From: Phenylobacterium deserti
GTDB taxonomy: Bacteria > Pseudomonadota > Alphaproteobacteria > Caulobacterales > Caulobacteraceae
Assembly: GCF_003254705.1 (NCBI RefSeq)
Contig: NZ_QFYR01000001.1
Location: 1,859,016-1,923,015 of the forward strand
Direction of reading: 5' to 3'
Length of the DNA: 64,000 nt
Shown here: in pieces, positions 25,822 through 36,004 of the stretch
Position numbering within the stretch: position 1 is the first letter of the stretch
Layout of the letters: each line of letters opens with the position of its first letter
Notes under the pieces: generated by a model
Told to the model about the DNA's origin: nothing
What the model saw: the letters and a program-made list of their open reading frames with translations, nothing else
The model's database searches: none
Translations under genes and position numbers: made by a program

Positions 25822-27900
25822 ATGTCCGAGAACGCCTTCCTCGCCGCCCTCCAACGGGTGACGGACCGGACCTTGTCGCTGCCGGACCTGATCAATGCGG
25901 CCGGCGCCCTGACCGAGGCCGGCCAGCCCAGCCTGGCGCAGCAGCTCTACAAGATCTGGATCGGCTTCAATCCCGACCATCCGCAGGTCTATGTGGCCTG
26001 GTTCAACATGTCGGCGCTTTGCGGTCAGTTGGGCGACGTGGCCGCGGCCATCGAGGCGCTGAACAAGGCCATCGAGCAGAATCCCGAGTTCGTCCCGGCC
26101 TACATCAACCTGGGCGGCATGCTCGAGAAGACCGGCGCGCTGCCCAAGGGCATCGAGGTCTGGAAGAGCGTTCTGGCTCGCCTCGCTCCCGTCAACGGAC
26201 AGGCGGTCGGCTACAAGCTGGCCACCCTGCGCCAGCTGGCGCGGGTGCTGGGGGAGGCGCAGGGACTGGAGGCGGCGGAGGTCGCCCTTACAGAAGCGCT
26301 GACGCTCAATCCTGGCGATCGCGAGGTGATGGAGCAGTTCGTCGCCATGCGGCTGGCTCAGTGCAAATGGCCAGTGGCGACGCCTTGGGAAGGGGTCGAG
26401 CGCAAGGAAATCGTGGCCGGCGCGCACCCGCTCTCTCTTTGCGCCTATTCGGATGACCCGCTGCTGCAGCTCGCCGGAGGGGCGCGCTATGTCGAGCGGG
26501 CGATCGATGAGCGCTCGGGGCCGGACGGCAGCGACCGTCGCAACGCGATCGTGGCTCCGGGCGGTCGGCGTCTTCGCGTCGGCTACGTCTCGTCCGATCT
26601 GCGGGACCACGCCATCGGCTACCTGATGGCCGAGATGTTCGAGCTGCACGATCGCGACCAGGTCGAGGTGTTCGCCTACTACTGCGGGCGCGACAGCACT
26701 GAGGCCCTGCACGAGCGCATCAAGGCCGCGGTGGAGCACTGGCGCGACTTCAAGGGCCTGAGCGACGACGAAGCCGCTCTGATGGTCGCCCGCGACGAGA
26801 TCGACATCCTGGTGGACGTCAACGGTCACACCCGCGACGCACGGACCGGCGTCTTTGCGCGCCGTCCCGCTCCGATCCAGGTGAACTGGCTCGGCTATCC
26901 CGGCACCATGGGCAGCCCCTACCATCACTACGTGATCGGCGATCCCTGGGTGATCCCCGCCGGCAGCGAGCTCTATTTCTCCGAGCACGTGGTTCGGCTG
27001 CCCTGTTACCAGCCGAACGACCGCAAGCGAGTCGTAGCGCCGCACCGCCCCAGCCGGACGGAAGCAGGCCTGCCGGAACAGGGGACCGTCTTCTGCTGCT
27101 TCAACGGCCCGCAGAAGATCACCCGTTTTGTGTTCGAGCGCTGGGCGCAGATCCTGCACGCGGTGGAGGGCAGCGTGCTGTGGCTGCTGGAGGGCACGGG
27201 GGAAAGCAACGCCCGCCTCAGAGCCTACGCCAAGCTGGTGGGGCTTGATCCGGCGCGGATCGTGTTTGCGCCCAAGGCGCCGAACCCTGCGCACCTGGCC
27301 CGCTATCCACTTGCCGACGTCTTCCTCGATACCGCGCCCTACGGCGCCCACACCACGGCCTCGGACTCGCTGTGGATGGGGGTGCCGGTGGTCACCTTGT
27401 CGGGCCGCTGCTTCGCCTCGCGTGTGTGCGGCAGCCTCACGCGGTCGGCCGGCCTGCCGGAGCTCGTCTGCGAGACGGCCGAGGACTATGTGCGGCTGGC
27501 GATTGAGCTTGGCCGCGATCCCGCGCGCGTCGCCGAGTTGAAGGCGCGGCTGGAGGCGGGGCGTGCAACCTGCGACCTCTTCAACATGGAGCAACTGGTG
27601 GAGAGCCTCGAAGGCCTCTACGCCCATATGGCCGGCGACTATATGGCGGGCCGCCTGCCGCATCCTGACCTGCGCAACCTTGCGACCTACCTCGCCGTGG
27701 GCGCCGAGCTCGACCACGAGGCGCAGGAGATGACGGCGGTGGTCGACTATCACGGGCTCTATCGCGAGAAGCTGACGGCACGGCATCGCGTGCGGTCGCT
27801 GAGCGCCGACAGCCGCCTGTGGTCGGAAGCTGACGCCGGGCAGGAGCTGGGTGGGCCGCCGCTCGCGGAGCCCGCGCGGCGCAAGCGTGCCGCGAGTTAA
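25822..27900 (+). CDS. GT41 / SPINDLY-family (OGT-like) glycosyltransferase with N-terminal TPR
   Basis: 692 residues. The N-terminal ~200 residues are helical TPR-like repeats (IEALNKAIEQNPEFVPAYI, LTEALTLNPGD). The GT41 catalytic region runs from about 245 to 640: LRVGYVSSDLRDHAIGYLMA, with the His that aligns with the OGT active-site base, then RRPAPIQVNWLGYPGTMGS, then FCCFNGPQKITRFVFERWAQ with the UDP-binding Lys, LADVFLDTAPYGAHTTASD, and VPVVTLSGRCFASRVCGS. The family transfers a sugar to Ser/Thr of proteins in the cytoplasm; Caulobacter FlmG, with the same layout, glycosylates flagellin. Its gene lies 132 bases after the Ser/Thr-rich giant protein, a natural candidate substrate. The sugar donor is not predictable. 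Confidence 0.9.
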   Translation: MSENAFLAALQRVTDRTLSLPDLINAAGALTEAGQPSLAQQLYKIWIGFNPDHPQVYVAWFNMSALCGQLGDVAAAIEALNKAIEQNPEFVPAYINLGGMLEKTGALPKGIEVWKSVLARLAPVNGQAVGYKLATLRQLARVLGEAQGLEAAEVALTEALTLNPGDREVMEQFVAMRLAQCKWPVATPWEGVERKEIVAGAHPLSLCAYSDDPLLQLAGGARYVERAIDERSGPDGSDRRNAIVAPGGRRLRVGYVSSDLRDHAIGYLMAEMFELHDRDQVEVFAYYCGRDSTEALHERIKAAVEHWRDFKGLSDDEAALMVARDEIDILVDVNGHTRDARTGVFARRPAPIQVNWLGYPGTMGSPYHHYVIGDPWVIPAGSELYFSEHVVRLPCYQPNDRKRVVAPHRPSRTEAGLPEQGTVFCCFNGPQKITRFVFERWAQILHAVEGSVLWLLEGTGESNARLRAYAKLVGLDPARIVFAPKAPNPAHLARYPLADVFLDTAPYGAHTTASDSLWMGVPVVTLSGRCFASRVCGSLTRSAGLPELVCETAEDYVRLAIELGRDPARVAELKARLEAGRATCDLFNMEQLVESLEGLYAHMAGDYMAGRLPHPDLRNLATYLAVGAELDHEAQEMTAVVDYHGLYREKLTARHRVRSLSADSRLWSEADAGQELGGPPLAEPARRKRAAS

Positions 27901-27933
27901 GCGCAGCGAGCCGTGCTCGCCGCCTCAGGGTTT

Positions 27934-27968
27934 CGTTAACGGCTGGTTCTTAAACAGGGTTAACCCTG
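27934..27968. promoter_or_regulatory. TTAA-rich palindromic segment before the 27986 gene
   Basis: The 85-base gap holds CGTTAACG (27934-27941) and the perfect 14-base palindrome CAGGGTTAACCCTG (27955-27968), with a third TTAA at 27950. This is an A/T cluster in very GC-rich DNA. It could be an operator or promoter for the next gene, or a hairpin ending the GT41 transcript. TTAA pairs recall CtrA boxes, but the spacings (10 and 6) differ from the canonical 7. Confidence 0.35.
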
Positions 27969-27985
27969 CCGCAGCCGGTTGAGTC

Positions 27986-28744
27986 ATGAAGCCCGTTCTC
28001 CTCATCCAGCCCAGGTTCGGCGGCGACATCTTCTTCTGCATGAAGATCGCGGCTGTCTGCGCCGCGCAGGGCCATCGGGTGATCTTCCCGGTGGAGGACC
28101 AGTTCGGCTGGATCCCGCAGAACCTGAACATCCCGGCAGGTGTCGAGATGCCGCTGCTCAGCGAGTCTTTCGACTACAAGCCGCTTTACGAAGGTGTTCG
28201 AGCTCAGGCGGAGGCGGCGTCCATGCAGGGCGACTGGCGCTTCCATTTCCAGCCTCTGGAAAACGAGCACTGCATGTTCCTCGCGCTCGATTCCAGCTGG
28301 AGGAAGAGCCCGCGCGACACAATGATCCTGAAGTACCTGATCGCCGGGATCGAATATGCGGACTGGGCCGACTCCGTCAGCCTCAAGCGCAACCCCGAGC
28401 GCGAAGCAGCGCTGCTGGCGCACCTGGGGATCGATGAAGGTCGCGACTTCATCCTGATCAACGAGAACTGCCGAACCCGGCAGATCCACGTGGAGGACCG
28501 CGGCGACACGATCCGAATGGGCGTGGTGCCGGGCTTCACCATGTTTGACTGGGCCGGCGTCGCCGAGCGGGCGCGGGAGATCATCACCGTCGACACCGCC
28601 TTTGTGCTGATGCTCGAGGTGCTGAAGGTGAAGTGCCCGCTGCAGATGATCTCGCGCTACGAGCCGCCGGATTTCCAGCCAATCGCGCCGCTTCTGCGCC
28701 TGAACTGGCATCTCGCCCTGACTGTCGAGGACCTGCGCCCATGA
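27986..28744 (+). CDS. Glycosyltransferase-9-like (GT-B) protein, unassigned
   Basis: 252 residues, soluble. The N-terminus KPVLLIQPRFGGDIFFCMKI resembles the Rossmann start with Gly-Asp loop of heptosyltransferase/GT9 proteins. The C-terminal half has LLAHLGIDEGRDFILINENC and then AREIITVDTAFVLMLEVLKV, comparable to the donor-site VDTA(x)H region of GT9, where the His appears changed. The usual family is 320 or more residues, so this is short. It overlaps the next gene by ATGA, and lies between a GT41 and a TPR-GT-like gene, which suggests a role in the same glycosylation pathway. Function is inference. Confidence 0.6.
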   Translation: MKPVLLIQPRFGGDIFFCMKIAAVCAAQGHRVIFPVEDQFGWIPQNLNIPAGVEMPLLSESFDYKPLYEGVRAQAEAASMQGDWRFHFQPLENEHCMFLALDSSWRKSPRDTMILKYLIAGIEYADWADSVSLKRNPEREAALLAHLGIDEGRDFILINENCRTRQIHVEDRGDTIRMGVVPGFTMFDWAGVAERAREIITVDTAFVLMLEVLKVKCPLQMISRYEPPDFQPIAPLLRLNWHLALTVEDLRP

Positions 28745-30405
28745 ATGCGGTCGAAACCGGCATCCTGGCGCTGGGGCAGCAGCTGAAGGCGCAGGGACGT
28801 GTCGACGACGCTCAAATCCTGTTCGACCATCTGGCGAGCCTGAGGCCGCAAGACCCGCAGGCGGCCGTCTGGCGGAGCGGCGGGGCGGAGCCCACGCTGG
28901 CCGCTTTGCAGCGCCTTGCCGCCCAGCGCGCCAGCGGACTGAAGGCGATCTCGCCCGCCGAGGTGGAGGCCCACGCCAACGCCGGCGTCACTCTCTTCAA
29001 CCAGCACATGGCAAGCGGCGCGACGGAAACGGCCGAAGCGTATGCCGCCGCTCTGGCCGAGGTGCTGCCCAATGCGGTCCAGATGCTGGACGCGGCGATG
29101 GGCTGCAACCGCACGCTCGGCCGCTTCGAGAAGGCGGTGACCTACGCTCAGAAGATCCTGGCGATCGAGCCGGATCACTTCAACGCCCACCAGCTGATGG
29201 CGGACGTCTGCAAGGCGCTGGGCGAAGCCGATGGCGAAATCGGACACCGCCTCGGGATGGCGCTGTCGAGCAGCAACCCCAGCCACGCGCTGCTGAAGCT
29301 GCGCGACATCCATGACGTCGCGAGCGCCATCCTCTGCCGTCCCCTGACGGAGCGCAGCGAGCTGCAGCTGTCCGCGCTGTTGAACGCGGCGGCCCGCCTG
29401 GACGTGCAGGCCGAGCCAGGCACGGAATGGCAGGGCTGGGAGAAGCATTATCGCCTGCTGCTGCAGGGCGTTGACATGACCGCTGTGCGCGGTCCCACGC
29501 CTCCGGCGGCCTCCGACGACGATGTTGAGTATGCCGATGCTCGTGGGCTGCAGCTGGGGCTCGTTCACCTAAGAAAGATGGCCGAAGCCGCCGGCGCCGA
29601 AGCCGTGTTCTTCGCAGCCGCCGACGAAGCCTATGTGGAGCTCTACGCCCGCTGGTACGCCCTGTCGGTTCTGAAGCACAGCGATGTGCCCTGCGTGGTG
29701 GTGATCCACGTCATTGGCGGGGCGGGGCGCCTAGCCGAAATCGCGGCGAAGGTGGGGATCGATGATCCGCGCCTGATGTTTGCAGCCGATCGGTTCGACG
29801 CCGCCTGGGTCGCCACACGCTGCTACGACGCGCCGCCGAAAGGCCTCATCGACAAGCCGGTGGCGCACTACCAGAGCGTCCGGTTCCAGCGGCTGGGCTC
29901 GTTGCTGGCGGCGCTGCAACGTCCTGTGTTCGTGTCGGACATTGACCTTCTGCTGCAGCGTGGCGTCGCGGATCTCCTGGCCCGCTGCGCGAGCGATGAT
30001 GTGGTGTTCAACGAAAACGCCATCAGCCATGCCGCCGGGTCGCGACTGACCGCCAATCTCGTGCTGGTGCGCCCGACCGAAAGCGCACAGGCCATGCTGC
30101 GCTGGCTGCGGGCGTACCTCGACCGTGCGTTGGCGGGCGCGGAGGTGACGCGCTGGATCGACCAGCTGGCGCTGATCCTGGCCCGCCATCACCTGGCCTT
30201 CCGCCAGCCGCAGGCGCAGCTCGGCTACTTCGACACGAGCTCGGACATCAACAACGTGATGTACCCGAGCTACCAGGAGCACCCGTTCCGGTTCCTTTCG
30301 CTCTACCACGGCTTCGACACCTCGAGCCTGGAAGGCGATCCGCGGGTGCTGGGGGACGCGGAGACGTCGGCGCCGAAGAAGGCCCGCACCCGCAAGGCCA
30401 AGTGA
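28741..30405 (+). CDS. TPR-like protein with C-terminal nucleotide-diphospho-sugar transferase-like domain
   Basis: 554 residues; the start ATG at 28741 overlaps the previous stop (ATGA). The first ~230 residues are TPR-like helices ([40 protein letters not shown]). The remainder looks like a GT-A type domain: [40 protein letters not shown], then the metal-binding-like motif [20 protein letters not shown] (SDID near residue 400), and [17 protein letters not shown]. The end is a basic tail. I know no named family; the layout parallels tetratricopeptide protein glycosyltransferases. It is coupled to the 27986 gene and followed by UXS. Confidence 0.65.
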   Translation: MNAVETGILALGQQLKAQGRVDDAQILFDHLASLRPQDPQAAVWRSGGAEPTLAALQRLAAQRASGLKAISPAEVEAHANAGVTLFNQHMASGATETAEAYAAALAEVLPNAVQMLDAAMGCNRTLGRFEKAVTYAQKILAIEPDHFNAHQLMADVCKALGEADGEIGHRLGMALSSSNPSHALLKLRDIHDVASAILCRPLTERSELQLSALLNAAARLDVQAEPGTEWQGWEKHYRLLLQGVDMTAVRGPTPPAASDDDVEYADARGLQLGLVHLRKMAEAAGAEAVFFAAADEAYVELYARWYALSVLKHSDVPCVVVIHVIGGAGRLAEIAAKVGIDDPRLMFAADRFDAAWVATRCYDAPPKGLIDKPVAHYQSVRFQRLGSLLAALQRPVFVSDIDLLLQRGVADLLARCASDDVVFNENAISHAAGSRLTANLVLVRPTESAQAMLRWLRAYLDRALAGAEVTRWIDQLALILARHHLAFRQPQAQLGYFDTSSDINNVMYPSYQEHPFRFLSLYHGFDTSSLEGDPRVLGDAETSAPKKARTRKAK

Positions 30406-30415
30406 GAACGGCTTC

Positions 30416-31366
30416 ATGAAGCGCATCCTCGTCACCGGCGGCGCCGGCTTCATCGGTTCGCACCTGTGCGAGCGGCTGCTGGACCAGGGGCACGAAGTGC
30501 TCTGCGTCGACAACTTCTACACAGGCGCGCGGCGCAACGTGGCGCACCTGCTGGCCAACTCGAACTTCGAGCTGATGCGGCACGACGTGACGTTCCCGCT
30601 CTTCGTCGAGGTGGACGAGATTTACAATCTCGCCTGCCCAGCGTCGCCCATCCACTACCAGTACGATCCGGTGCAGACGACCAAGACGTCGGTGCACGGG
30701 GCCATCAACATGCTGGGCCTGGCCAAGCGTCGACGGGCCAAGATCTTCCAGGCGTCCACCAGTGAGGTCTACGGCGACCCCACTGTGCACCCACAGCCCG
30801 AAGAGTACTGGGGCAACGTCAATCCGATCGGCTTTCGCTCCTGCTACGACGAGGGCAAGCGCTGCGCCGAGACCCTGTTCTTCGACTACCACCGCCAGCA
30901 CAAGGTGCGGATCAAGGTCGCCCGGATCTTCAACACTTACGGTCCGCGCATGCACCCGAACGACGGGCGCGTGGTGTCGAACTTCATCGTCCAGGCCCTG
31001 AAAGGCGAGCCGATCACTCTGTATGGCGACGGCCTGCAGACCCGCTCGTTCTGTTTCGTGGACGACTTGGTGGAAGGCTTCCTGCGCCTGATGGACACCG
31101 GCGACGAGGTCACGGGTCCGATCAACCTGGGCAACCCCGGAGAGTTCACCATGCGGGAACTCGCCGAAAAGGTCGTCGAGCTGACCGGAACGGGTTCGGA
31201 CATCGAGCACCGCCCCTTGCCGCAGGACGATCCGAAGCAGCGCCAGCCGAACATCGACAAGGCGCGCGAGGTTCTCGGCTGGCAGCCGACGATCCAGCTC
31301 GAAGAAGGTCTTCGCAAGACCATCGCCTATTTCGACGGGCTTCTGTCGGGGCCTGCCGCCGCCTGA
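30416..31366 (+). CDS. uxs: UDP-glucuronate decarboxylase (UDP-xylose synthase)
   Basis: 316 residues, extended SDR. The N-terminus carries the NAD motif [19 protein letters not shown]-specific sequence follows: [20 protein letters not shown], then [19 protein letters not shown] with the catalytic Ser/Thr, [20 protein letters not shown] with Tyr and Lys (YxxxK), and [20 protein letters not shown]. It converts UDP-glucuronate to UDP-xylose in the cytoplasm. It starts 10 bases after the TPR-GT gene, so it probably belongs to that operon and may supply the sugar donor. UDP-glucuronate could come from Ugd encoded at 57.2 kb. Confidence 0.93.
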   Translation: MKRILVTGGAGFIGSHLCERLLDQGHEVLCVDNFYTGARRNVAHLLANSNFELMRHDVTFPLFVEVDEIYNLACPASPIHYQYDPVQTTKTSVHGAINMLGLAKRRRAKIFQASTSEVYGDPTVHPQPEEYWGNVNPIGFRSCYDEGKRCAETLFFDYHRQHKVRIKVARIFNTYGPRMHPNDGRVVSNFIVQALKGEPITLYGDGLQTRSFCFVDDLVEGFLRLMDTGDEVTGPINLGNPGEFTMRELAEKVVELTGTGSDIEHRPLPQDDPKQRQPNIDKAREVLGWQPTIQLEEGLRKTIAYFDGLLSGPAAA

Positions 31367-31372
31367 GGCGCT

Positions 31373-32215
31373 CTAGTCCGTGAACACCACGGTCTTGCGG
31401 CCGTTCAGCAGCACGCGGTCTTCCAGCGTCCATCGCACGGCTCTCGCCAGCACCCGTCGCTCGATATCGCGGCCCTTGCGGACCAGGTCGCGCGGCGCGT
31501 CGCGGTGGCTGATGCGCTCCACGTCCTGCTCGATGATCGGGCCTTCGTCGAGATCGGCGGTGACGAAGTGCGCCGTCGCTCCAATCAGCTTCACCCCGCG
31601 GGCGTGAGCCTGGTGGTAGGGCTTCGCGCCCTTGAAGCCGGGCAGGAACGAGTGGTGGATGTTGATGCACCGGCCGGCCAGCTTGGCGGACAGGTCATCG
31701 GACAGCACCTGCATGTAGCGCGCCAGGATCACGAGGTCGGTGCGTGTATCCTGGATCAGCTTCCATAGCTGAGCCTCCTGCTGCGCCTTGGTTTCCGGTG
31801 TCACCGGAAGGTGGCGGAAGGCGATGCCTTTGAGGTCAGTGTGCGGGTAGGTGCTTTCCGGGTGGTTGGAGACCACGGCGGTGATGTCCATGGGCAACTC
31901 GCCCTGCCGCCAGCGCCAGATCAGGTCCGACAGGCAGTGATCAGTCTGAGACGCGAGGATCATCACCCGGCGGCGGTCGTTCGGATCCCGCAGGGTCCAG
32001 TCCATGGCCAGGCTCTCGGCCAACTCGCCGATCGCCGCGCGCAGATCCTCGACGGCGCCCTCGCCCGGCGCGAACACCACGCGCATGAAGAAGCGGCCGG
32101 TCTCCTGATCGTCGAACTGCTGCGCGTCGAGGATGTTGGCCCCGCGCTCAAACAGCAGCGCGGAGACACGCGCGACGATGCCGGTCCGGTCCGGGCAGGA
32201 AAGCGTCAGGATCAT
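31373..32215 (-). CDS. purU: Formyltetrahydrofolate deformylase
   Basis: 280 residues from the ATG at 32215; upstream in-frame codons lack the family pattern. An N-terminal ACT-like domain ([40 protein letters not shown]) is followed by the formyl-transferase fold: [37 protein letters not shown], which has the catalytic His, and [20 protein letters not shown], which has the Asp. It hydrolyses 10-formyl-THF to THF and formate. It is convergent with uxs, with 6 bases between the stops. Confidence 0.93.
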   Translation of the reverse strand: MILTLSCPDRTGIVARVSALLFERGANILDAQQFDDQETGRFFMRVVFAPGEGAVEDLRAAIGELAESLAMDWTLRDPNDRRRVMILASQTDHCLSDLIWRWRQGELPMDITAVVSNHPESTYPHTDLKGIAFRHLPVTPETKAQQEAQLWKLIQDTRTDLVILARYMQVLSDDLSAKLAGRCINIHHSFLPGFKGAKPYHQAHARGVKLIGATAHFVTADLDEGPIIEQDVERISHRDAPRDLVRKGRDIERRVLARAVRWTLEDRVLLNGRKTVVFTD

Positions 32216-32414
32216 GGGCCGGCAATTCCGTAGCGACTGACAGGGTAGCGCCCCGCCGCAGCGAAGCCGTCCGGCTTTAGCGGTCCGGGCGGGCGCGATC
32301 AATTCGGCGCACGTGCAGGTTTTCTGCGCGCCCTTCGAAGTCCCTTGGCCAGAGGCGCAAATCCGTTGAGCCAAGCGGCGCTTCAAGCGTTGGGCGACTC
32401 CGGAGGAGAGCTGC

Positions 32415-34157
32415 GTGACCGACGACAACAAGCGCATCGACGGGCCGGGCCGTCAGATCCAAGGTGATGGACAGGCCAGCGGCTTGCCGGCCGAAGGCCA
32501 GGTGGACGTCGGCGCCTTGGAGCCTCTGGAGCGCAGCGGCCAGCACCACTGGAAAGAGGCGACCATCACGGATCCGGACCTCGGCTCGAGAAGCAACGTC
32601 TTCTTCGCCGCGGTCGAGATGACCCGGATGCCGATGATCCTCACGGATCCGAACCAGCCGGACGACCCGATCGTCTTCGCCAACGGCGCCTTCCTGGACC
32701 TGACTGGCTACAGCGAGGCAGAGGTGCTGGGCCGCAACTGTCGCTTCCTGCAAGGCGCGCAGACGGATCCCGAAACCGTCGCCGAGCTCCGCGACGGCAT
32801 CAGGGAGCACCGGGCGGTTTCGGTGGAGATCCTGAACTACAAGCGTGACGGCACGCCGTTCTGGAACGCCGTATTCGTCGGCCCGGTGTACGGCGACAAG
32901 GGAGAGTTGCTTTACTTCTTCGCCAGCCAACTGGACGTGACTCGCCGGCGAAATTCCGAACAGAACTTCCGGCAAGCGCAGAAGATGGAGGCCATCGGCC
33001 AGCTCACCGCTGGCCTAGCGCATGACTTCAACAACCTGCTGCAGGTGGTCAGCGGAAATCTGGAGATGCTGCGGGGACGGGTGAACGACACTCGCGCCGA
33101 GCGATATCTCGACAACGCCGCCGCCGCGGCTGATCGGGGCGCGCGGCTTACCCGTCAGCTGCTGGCCTTCGCGCGCAAGACCCGCCTCGATCCGCAAACC
33201 ATTGACCTGTCGGTGCTGGTGAACGGCATCGAGGAGATGATCGAGACCACGCTTGGCGGGAAGATCGATCTGCACTTCTCGCTGCGCCGGCGGCTGCCGA
33301 AGGCGGTGGCGGATCCGACTCACCTGGAGATGGCGCTGCTGAACGTGCTGATCAACGCACGTGACGCCATGCCGGATGGGGGGCTTGTCACCATTTCCAC
33401 CGGCTCGCTGGCCACTGATCCCGCTGCGCGCGGCCTGCCCCCTGGCGAGTATGTGGTGCTTTGCGTGGAGGACGACGGCCAGGGTATGCCGCCTCATGTG
33501 CTGGAGCGCGCCGCCGAGCCCTTCTTCACCACCAAGAGCGCAGGCAAGGGCACGGGCCTGGGCCTAGCCATGGTCAGCGGCTTCGTTCAGCAATCCAAGG
33601 GCAAGCTGGAGATCGAGAGCGAGCTCGGGCGCGGCACCATCGTGCGGATGATCTTCCCGGTGGGGCAAAGCGAGGCTTTAGCGCCTGAACCTAGGTTCGT
33701 TCCGCAGGCGGCGCGGGTCTCGTCCGAAAGCGCCGCGCATATCTTGGTGGTGGAGGACACGCCGGAGGTTCTGGAGCTGGCGCTGGAGATCCTCAGCGGC
33801 CTTGGCTACCGGGTCTCGACAGCGACCAACGGCGAGGACGGCCTGAAGGTGTTCCAACGCATGATGAATGAGGCCCCGGTGGACCTGCTGTTCACGGATC
33901 TGGTGATGCCTGGCGGCATCAACGGCATCGTCCTGGCCGAGGAGGTCCTGAAACTTGCGCCCGAGACTGCCGTCCTGCTCACCACCGGCTACAATGAGGA
34001 ACTGACGGTTAACGGACCGCCGCGGCCGGGCCTGGACGTCATCGGGAAGCCGTATCGCCGTACCGAGCTTGGCGATCGGGTGCGTCAGGCGCTGGGCCGG
34101 CGCAGCACCGCCCCGGACGAGCGCAGCCCGTCCGAGATCGGTCCGGCGGAAGCCTAG
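32415..34157 (+). CDS. LOV-domain hybrid histidine kinase
   Basis: 580 residues from a GTG with GGAGGAGAG just upstream. A polar leader is followed by a PAS/LOV domain at about 65-175 holding the flavin-adduct motif GRNCRFLQG (Cys near residue 107), [12 protein letters not shown] and [19 protein letters not shown]. This predicts a blue-light or redox flavin sensor. The phosphoacceptor box [10 protein letters not shown] is near 203, the N box [10 protein letters not shown] near 316, and the ATP lid [20 protein letters not shown]. The receiver domain from about 440 has [10 protein letters not shown], the phospho-Asp in [10 protein letters not shown] near 495 and [10 protein letters not shown]. 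It is cytoplasmic; a partner regulator is not adjacent. Confidence 0.92.
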   Translation: MTDDNKRIDGPGRQIQGDGQASGLPAEGQVDVGALEPLERSGQHHWKEATITDPDLGSRSNVFFAAVEMTRMPMILTDPNQPDDPIVFANGAFLDLTGYSEAEVLGRNCRFLQGAQTDPETVAELRDGIREHRAVSVEILNYKRDGTPFWNAVFVGPVYGDKGELLYFFASQLDVTRRRNSEQNFRQAQKMEAIGQLTAGLAHDFNNLLQVVSGNLEMLRGRVNDTRAERYLDNAAAAADRGARLTRQLLAFARKTRLDPQTIDLSVLVNGIEEMIETTLGGKIDLHFSLRRRLPKAVADPTHLEMALLNVLINARDAMPDGGLVTISTGSLATDPAARGLPPGEYVVLCVEDDGQGMPPHVLERAAEPFFTTKSAGKGTGLGLAMVSGFVQQSKGKLEIESELGRGTIVRMIFPVGQSEALAPEPRFVPQAARVSSESAAHILVVEDTPEVLELALEILSGLGYRVSTATNGEDGLKVFQRMMNEAPVDLLFTDLVMPGGINGIVLAEEVLKLAPETAVLLTTGYNEELTVNGPPRPGLDVIGKPYRRTELGDRVRQALGRRSTAPDERSPSEIGPAEA

Positions 34158-34161
34158 GAGC

Positions 34162-35736
34162 TCAGCCCTCCCAGGCGCCGTTCACAAGTCGACGCAGACC
34201 AAGCGGGTTCTCCGGCTTCAAGGCTTCGGGCAGCAAGGCGGCGGGCAGATCCTGGTAGCTCACCGGCCGAAGGAAGCGGCGGATGGCCAGGGTGCCGACC
34301 GAGGTGAAGCGGCTGTCGGACGTCGCGGGGTAGGGGCCGCCGTGAACCATCGCGTGGCTGACTTCCACGCCGGTCGGCCAGCCGTTCACCAGGATGCGGC
34401 CAGCTTTGCGCTCCAGAACCCGGACCAGCTTGCGGGCGTCCTCGTGGTCGGCGTCGCTCATATGCAGGGTGGCGGTGAGCTGGCCTTCCAGTTCTTCCGT
34501 CACCTTCATCAGTTCCTCGACGTCTCGGCAGCGGATGATCACCGACGATGCGCCGAAGTTCTCTTCCGAGAGCGTCTTGTCGGCGAGGAACACCTCGGCG
34601 CTAACGGAAAATACGGCGGCTTGGCCGAGGTGCGGGCCGTTCGGCTCGAGACCGCGGCCGACCTCCTGAATTCCCGGCACGGCGGCCAGGCGCTCCAGTC
34701 CCTTCACATAGGCTTGGTGGATACCCGGGGTGAGCATGACGGCGGGCGAGGCCTGGCCGACCGCTTCGCCGGCAGCTTGCACGAAGCGGTCCAGGTCGGG
34801 GCTTTCCAGCGCAACCACGAGGCCGGGGTTCGTGCAGAACTGGCCAGCGCCCATGGTTAGCGAGCCCACGAAGGCTCGGCCCAGGTCCTCAGCCTTCTCA
34901 GCCAGCGCGCCTCGCATCAGGTAGACGGGATTGATGCTGCTCATCTCGGCGAAGACCGGGATCGGCTCAGGACGGGCAGCCGCCAGCTTCACGAGCGCCA
35001 ACCCGCCGCCGCGCGATCCGGTGAACCCGACCGACTTGATGTGGGGATGGGTGACCAGAGCGCCACCGAGTTCATGGCTGTGGCCGGTGACGAGGCTGAA
35101 AACACCTTCGGGTAGTCCGGCCTTGGCCACGGCGGCCTGAATCGCACGGCCGACCATCTCACTGGTTCCGGGGTGTGCCGGGTGGCCTTTGACGACCACG
35201 GGGCAGCCAGCCGCCAGGGCCGAGGCGGTGTCGCCGCCGGCCACCGAGAAGGCCAGCGGGAAGTTGCTGGCGCCGAACACGGCGACGGGACCGACGGCGA
35301 TCTGGCGCAGACGCAGGTCCGAACGGGGCAGGGGCGTGCGTTCGGGCATAGCTGGATCAATACGGGCGTCGAGCCAGTCACCCTGGCGAACCACCTGAGC
35401 GAACAGGCGCAGCTGGCCCACGGTGCGGCCGCGTTCGCCTTCCAGGCGGGGGCGCGGCAGGCCCGTTTCGGACATCGCGCGCTCGATCAGTTCGTCGCCG
35501 ATCGCCAGGATTTCTTCAGCAATGCTCTCAAGGAAGGCTGCGCGCTGTTCCGGGCTTGTGTCGCGATAGGTGTCGAAGGCGGCCCAGGCGAGTTCGGCGG
35601 CGCGGGCGGCGTGCTCGGCGGTTGCGGACGTGAAAGCCGGCTCCAGCTTCTGCCCGGTCGCGGGGTTCACCGCCTGGAAGGTCTCGGCTCCGCGTTCGCG
35701 CGATTGGCCGATGAAGACTTCACCCGTAAGCGCCAT
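34162..35736 (-). CDS. Alpha-ketoglutarate-semialdehyde (2,5-dioxovalerate) dehydrogenase-like aldehyde dehydrogenase
   Basis: 524 residues from the ATG at 35736, preceded by AGAAGG. Typical ALDH residues are seen: [20 protein letters not shown], the nucleotide loop [11 protein letters not shown], catalytic Glu in [13 protein letters not shown], and catalytic Cys in [13 protein letters not shown] near residue 300. The sequence is of the class III KGSADH type, which oxidises 2,5-dioxopentanoate to 2-oxoglutarate with NAD(P) at the end of oxidative pentose, uronate or hydroxyproline degradation. It stands alone here, convergent with the LOV kinase (stops 4 bases apart). Confidence 0.87.
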   Translation of the reverse strand: MALTGEVFIGQSRERGAETFQAVNPATGQKLEPAFTSATAEHAARAAELAWAAFDTYRDTSPEQRAAFLESIAEEILAIGDELIERAMSETGLPRPRLEGERGRTVGQLRLFAQVVRQGDWLDARIDPAMPERTPLPRSDLRLRQIAVGPVAVFGASNFPLAFSVAGGDTASALAAGCPVVVKGHPAHPGTSEMVGRAIQAAVAKAGLPEGVFSLVTGHSHELGGALVTHPHIKSVGFTGSRGGGLALVKLAAARPEPIPVFAEMSSINPVYLMRGALAEKAEDLGRAFVGSLTMGAGQFCTNPGLVVALESPDLDRFVQAAGEAVGQASPAVMLTPGIHQAYVKGLERLAAVPGIQEVGRGLEPNGPHLGQAAVFSVSAEVFLADKTLSEENFGASSVIIRCRDVEELMKVTEELEGQLTATLHMSDADHEDARKLVRVLERKAGRILVNGWPTGVEVSHAMVHGGPYPATSDSRFTSVGTLAIRRFLRPVSYQDLPAALLPEALKPENPLGLRRLVNGAWEG

Positions 35737-36004
35737 GGGACCTTCTACTCCTTGTTCGATTTTGCCGCCGAGGCGCGGCCTACGCCGCTGTGACGCTCGT
35801 CGCAAGCGCTCGCTCAGCGAGGGCCTTCATGTAGTCATCCACGACCGGATGGGAAGCCTCGATCCAGGCGAGGCGCCTCTCTCGTCAAGGTTGTGTAGCG
35901 CGACTTCATTTTCCTGGAAGGTGGTAAACCCAAGTTAGCCGAGGTCCTGCGCGTTCGTGATCAAATGGGTGGGTGTCGTTCCTTTCTCTTTGTGAGACAG
36001 CCTC

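Noticed and set aside
25804..27786. 660-codon minus-strand frame opposite the GT41 gene
   Set aside because: An antisense shadow of high-GC coding DNA; the plus-strand frame has clear GT41 motifs.
27934..27968. Firm CtrA box assignment
   Set aside because: TTAA spacings are 10 and 6 rather than the canonical 7, so the call was left as a weak regulatory candidate.
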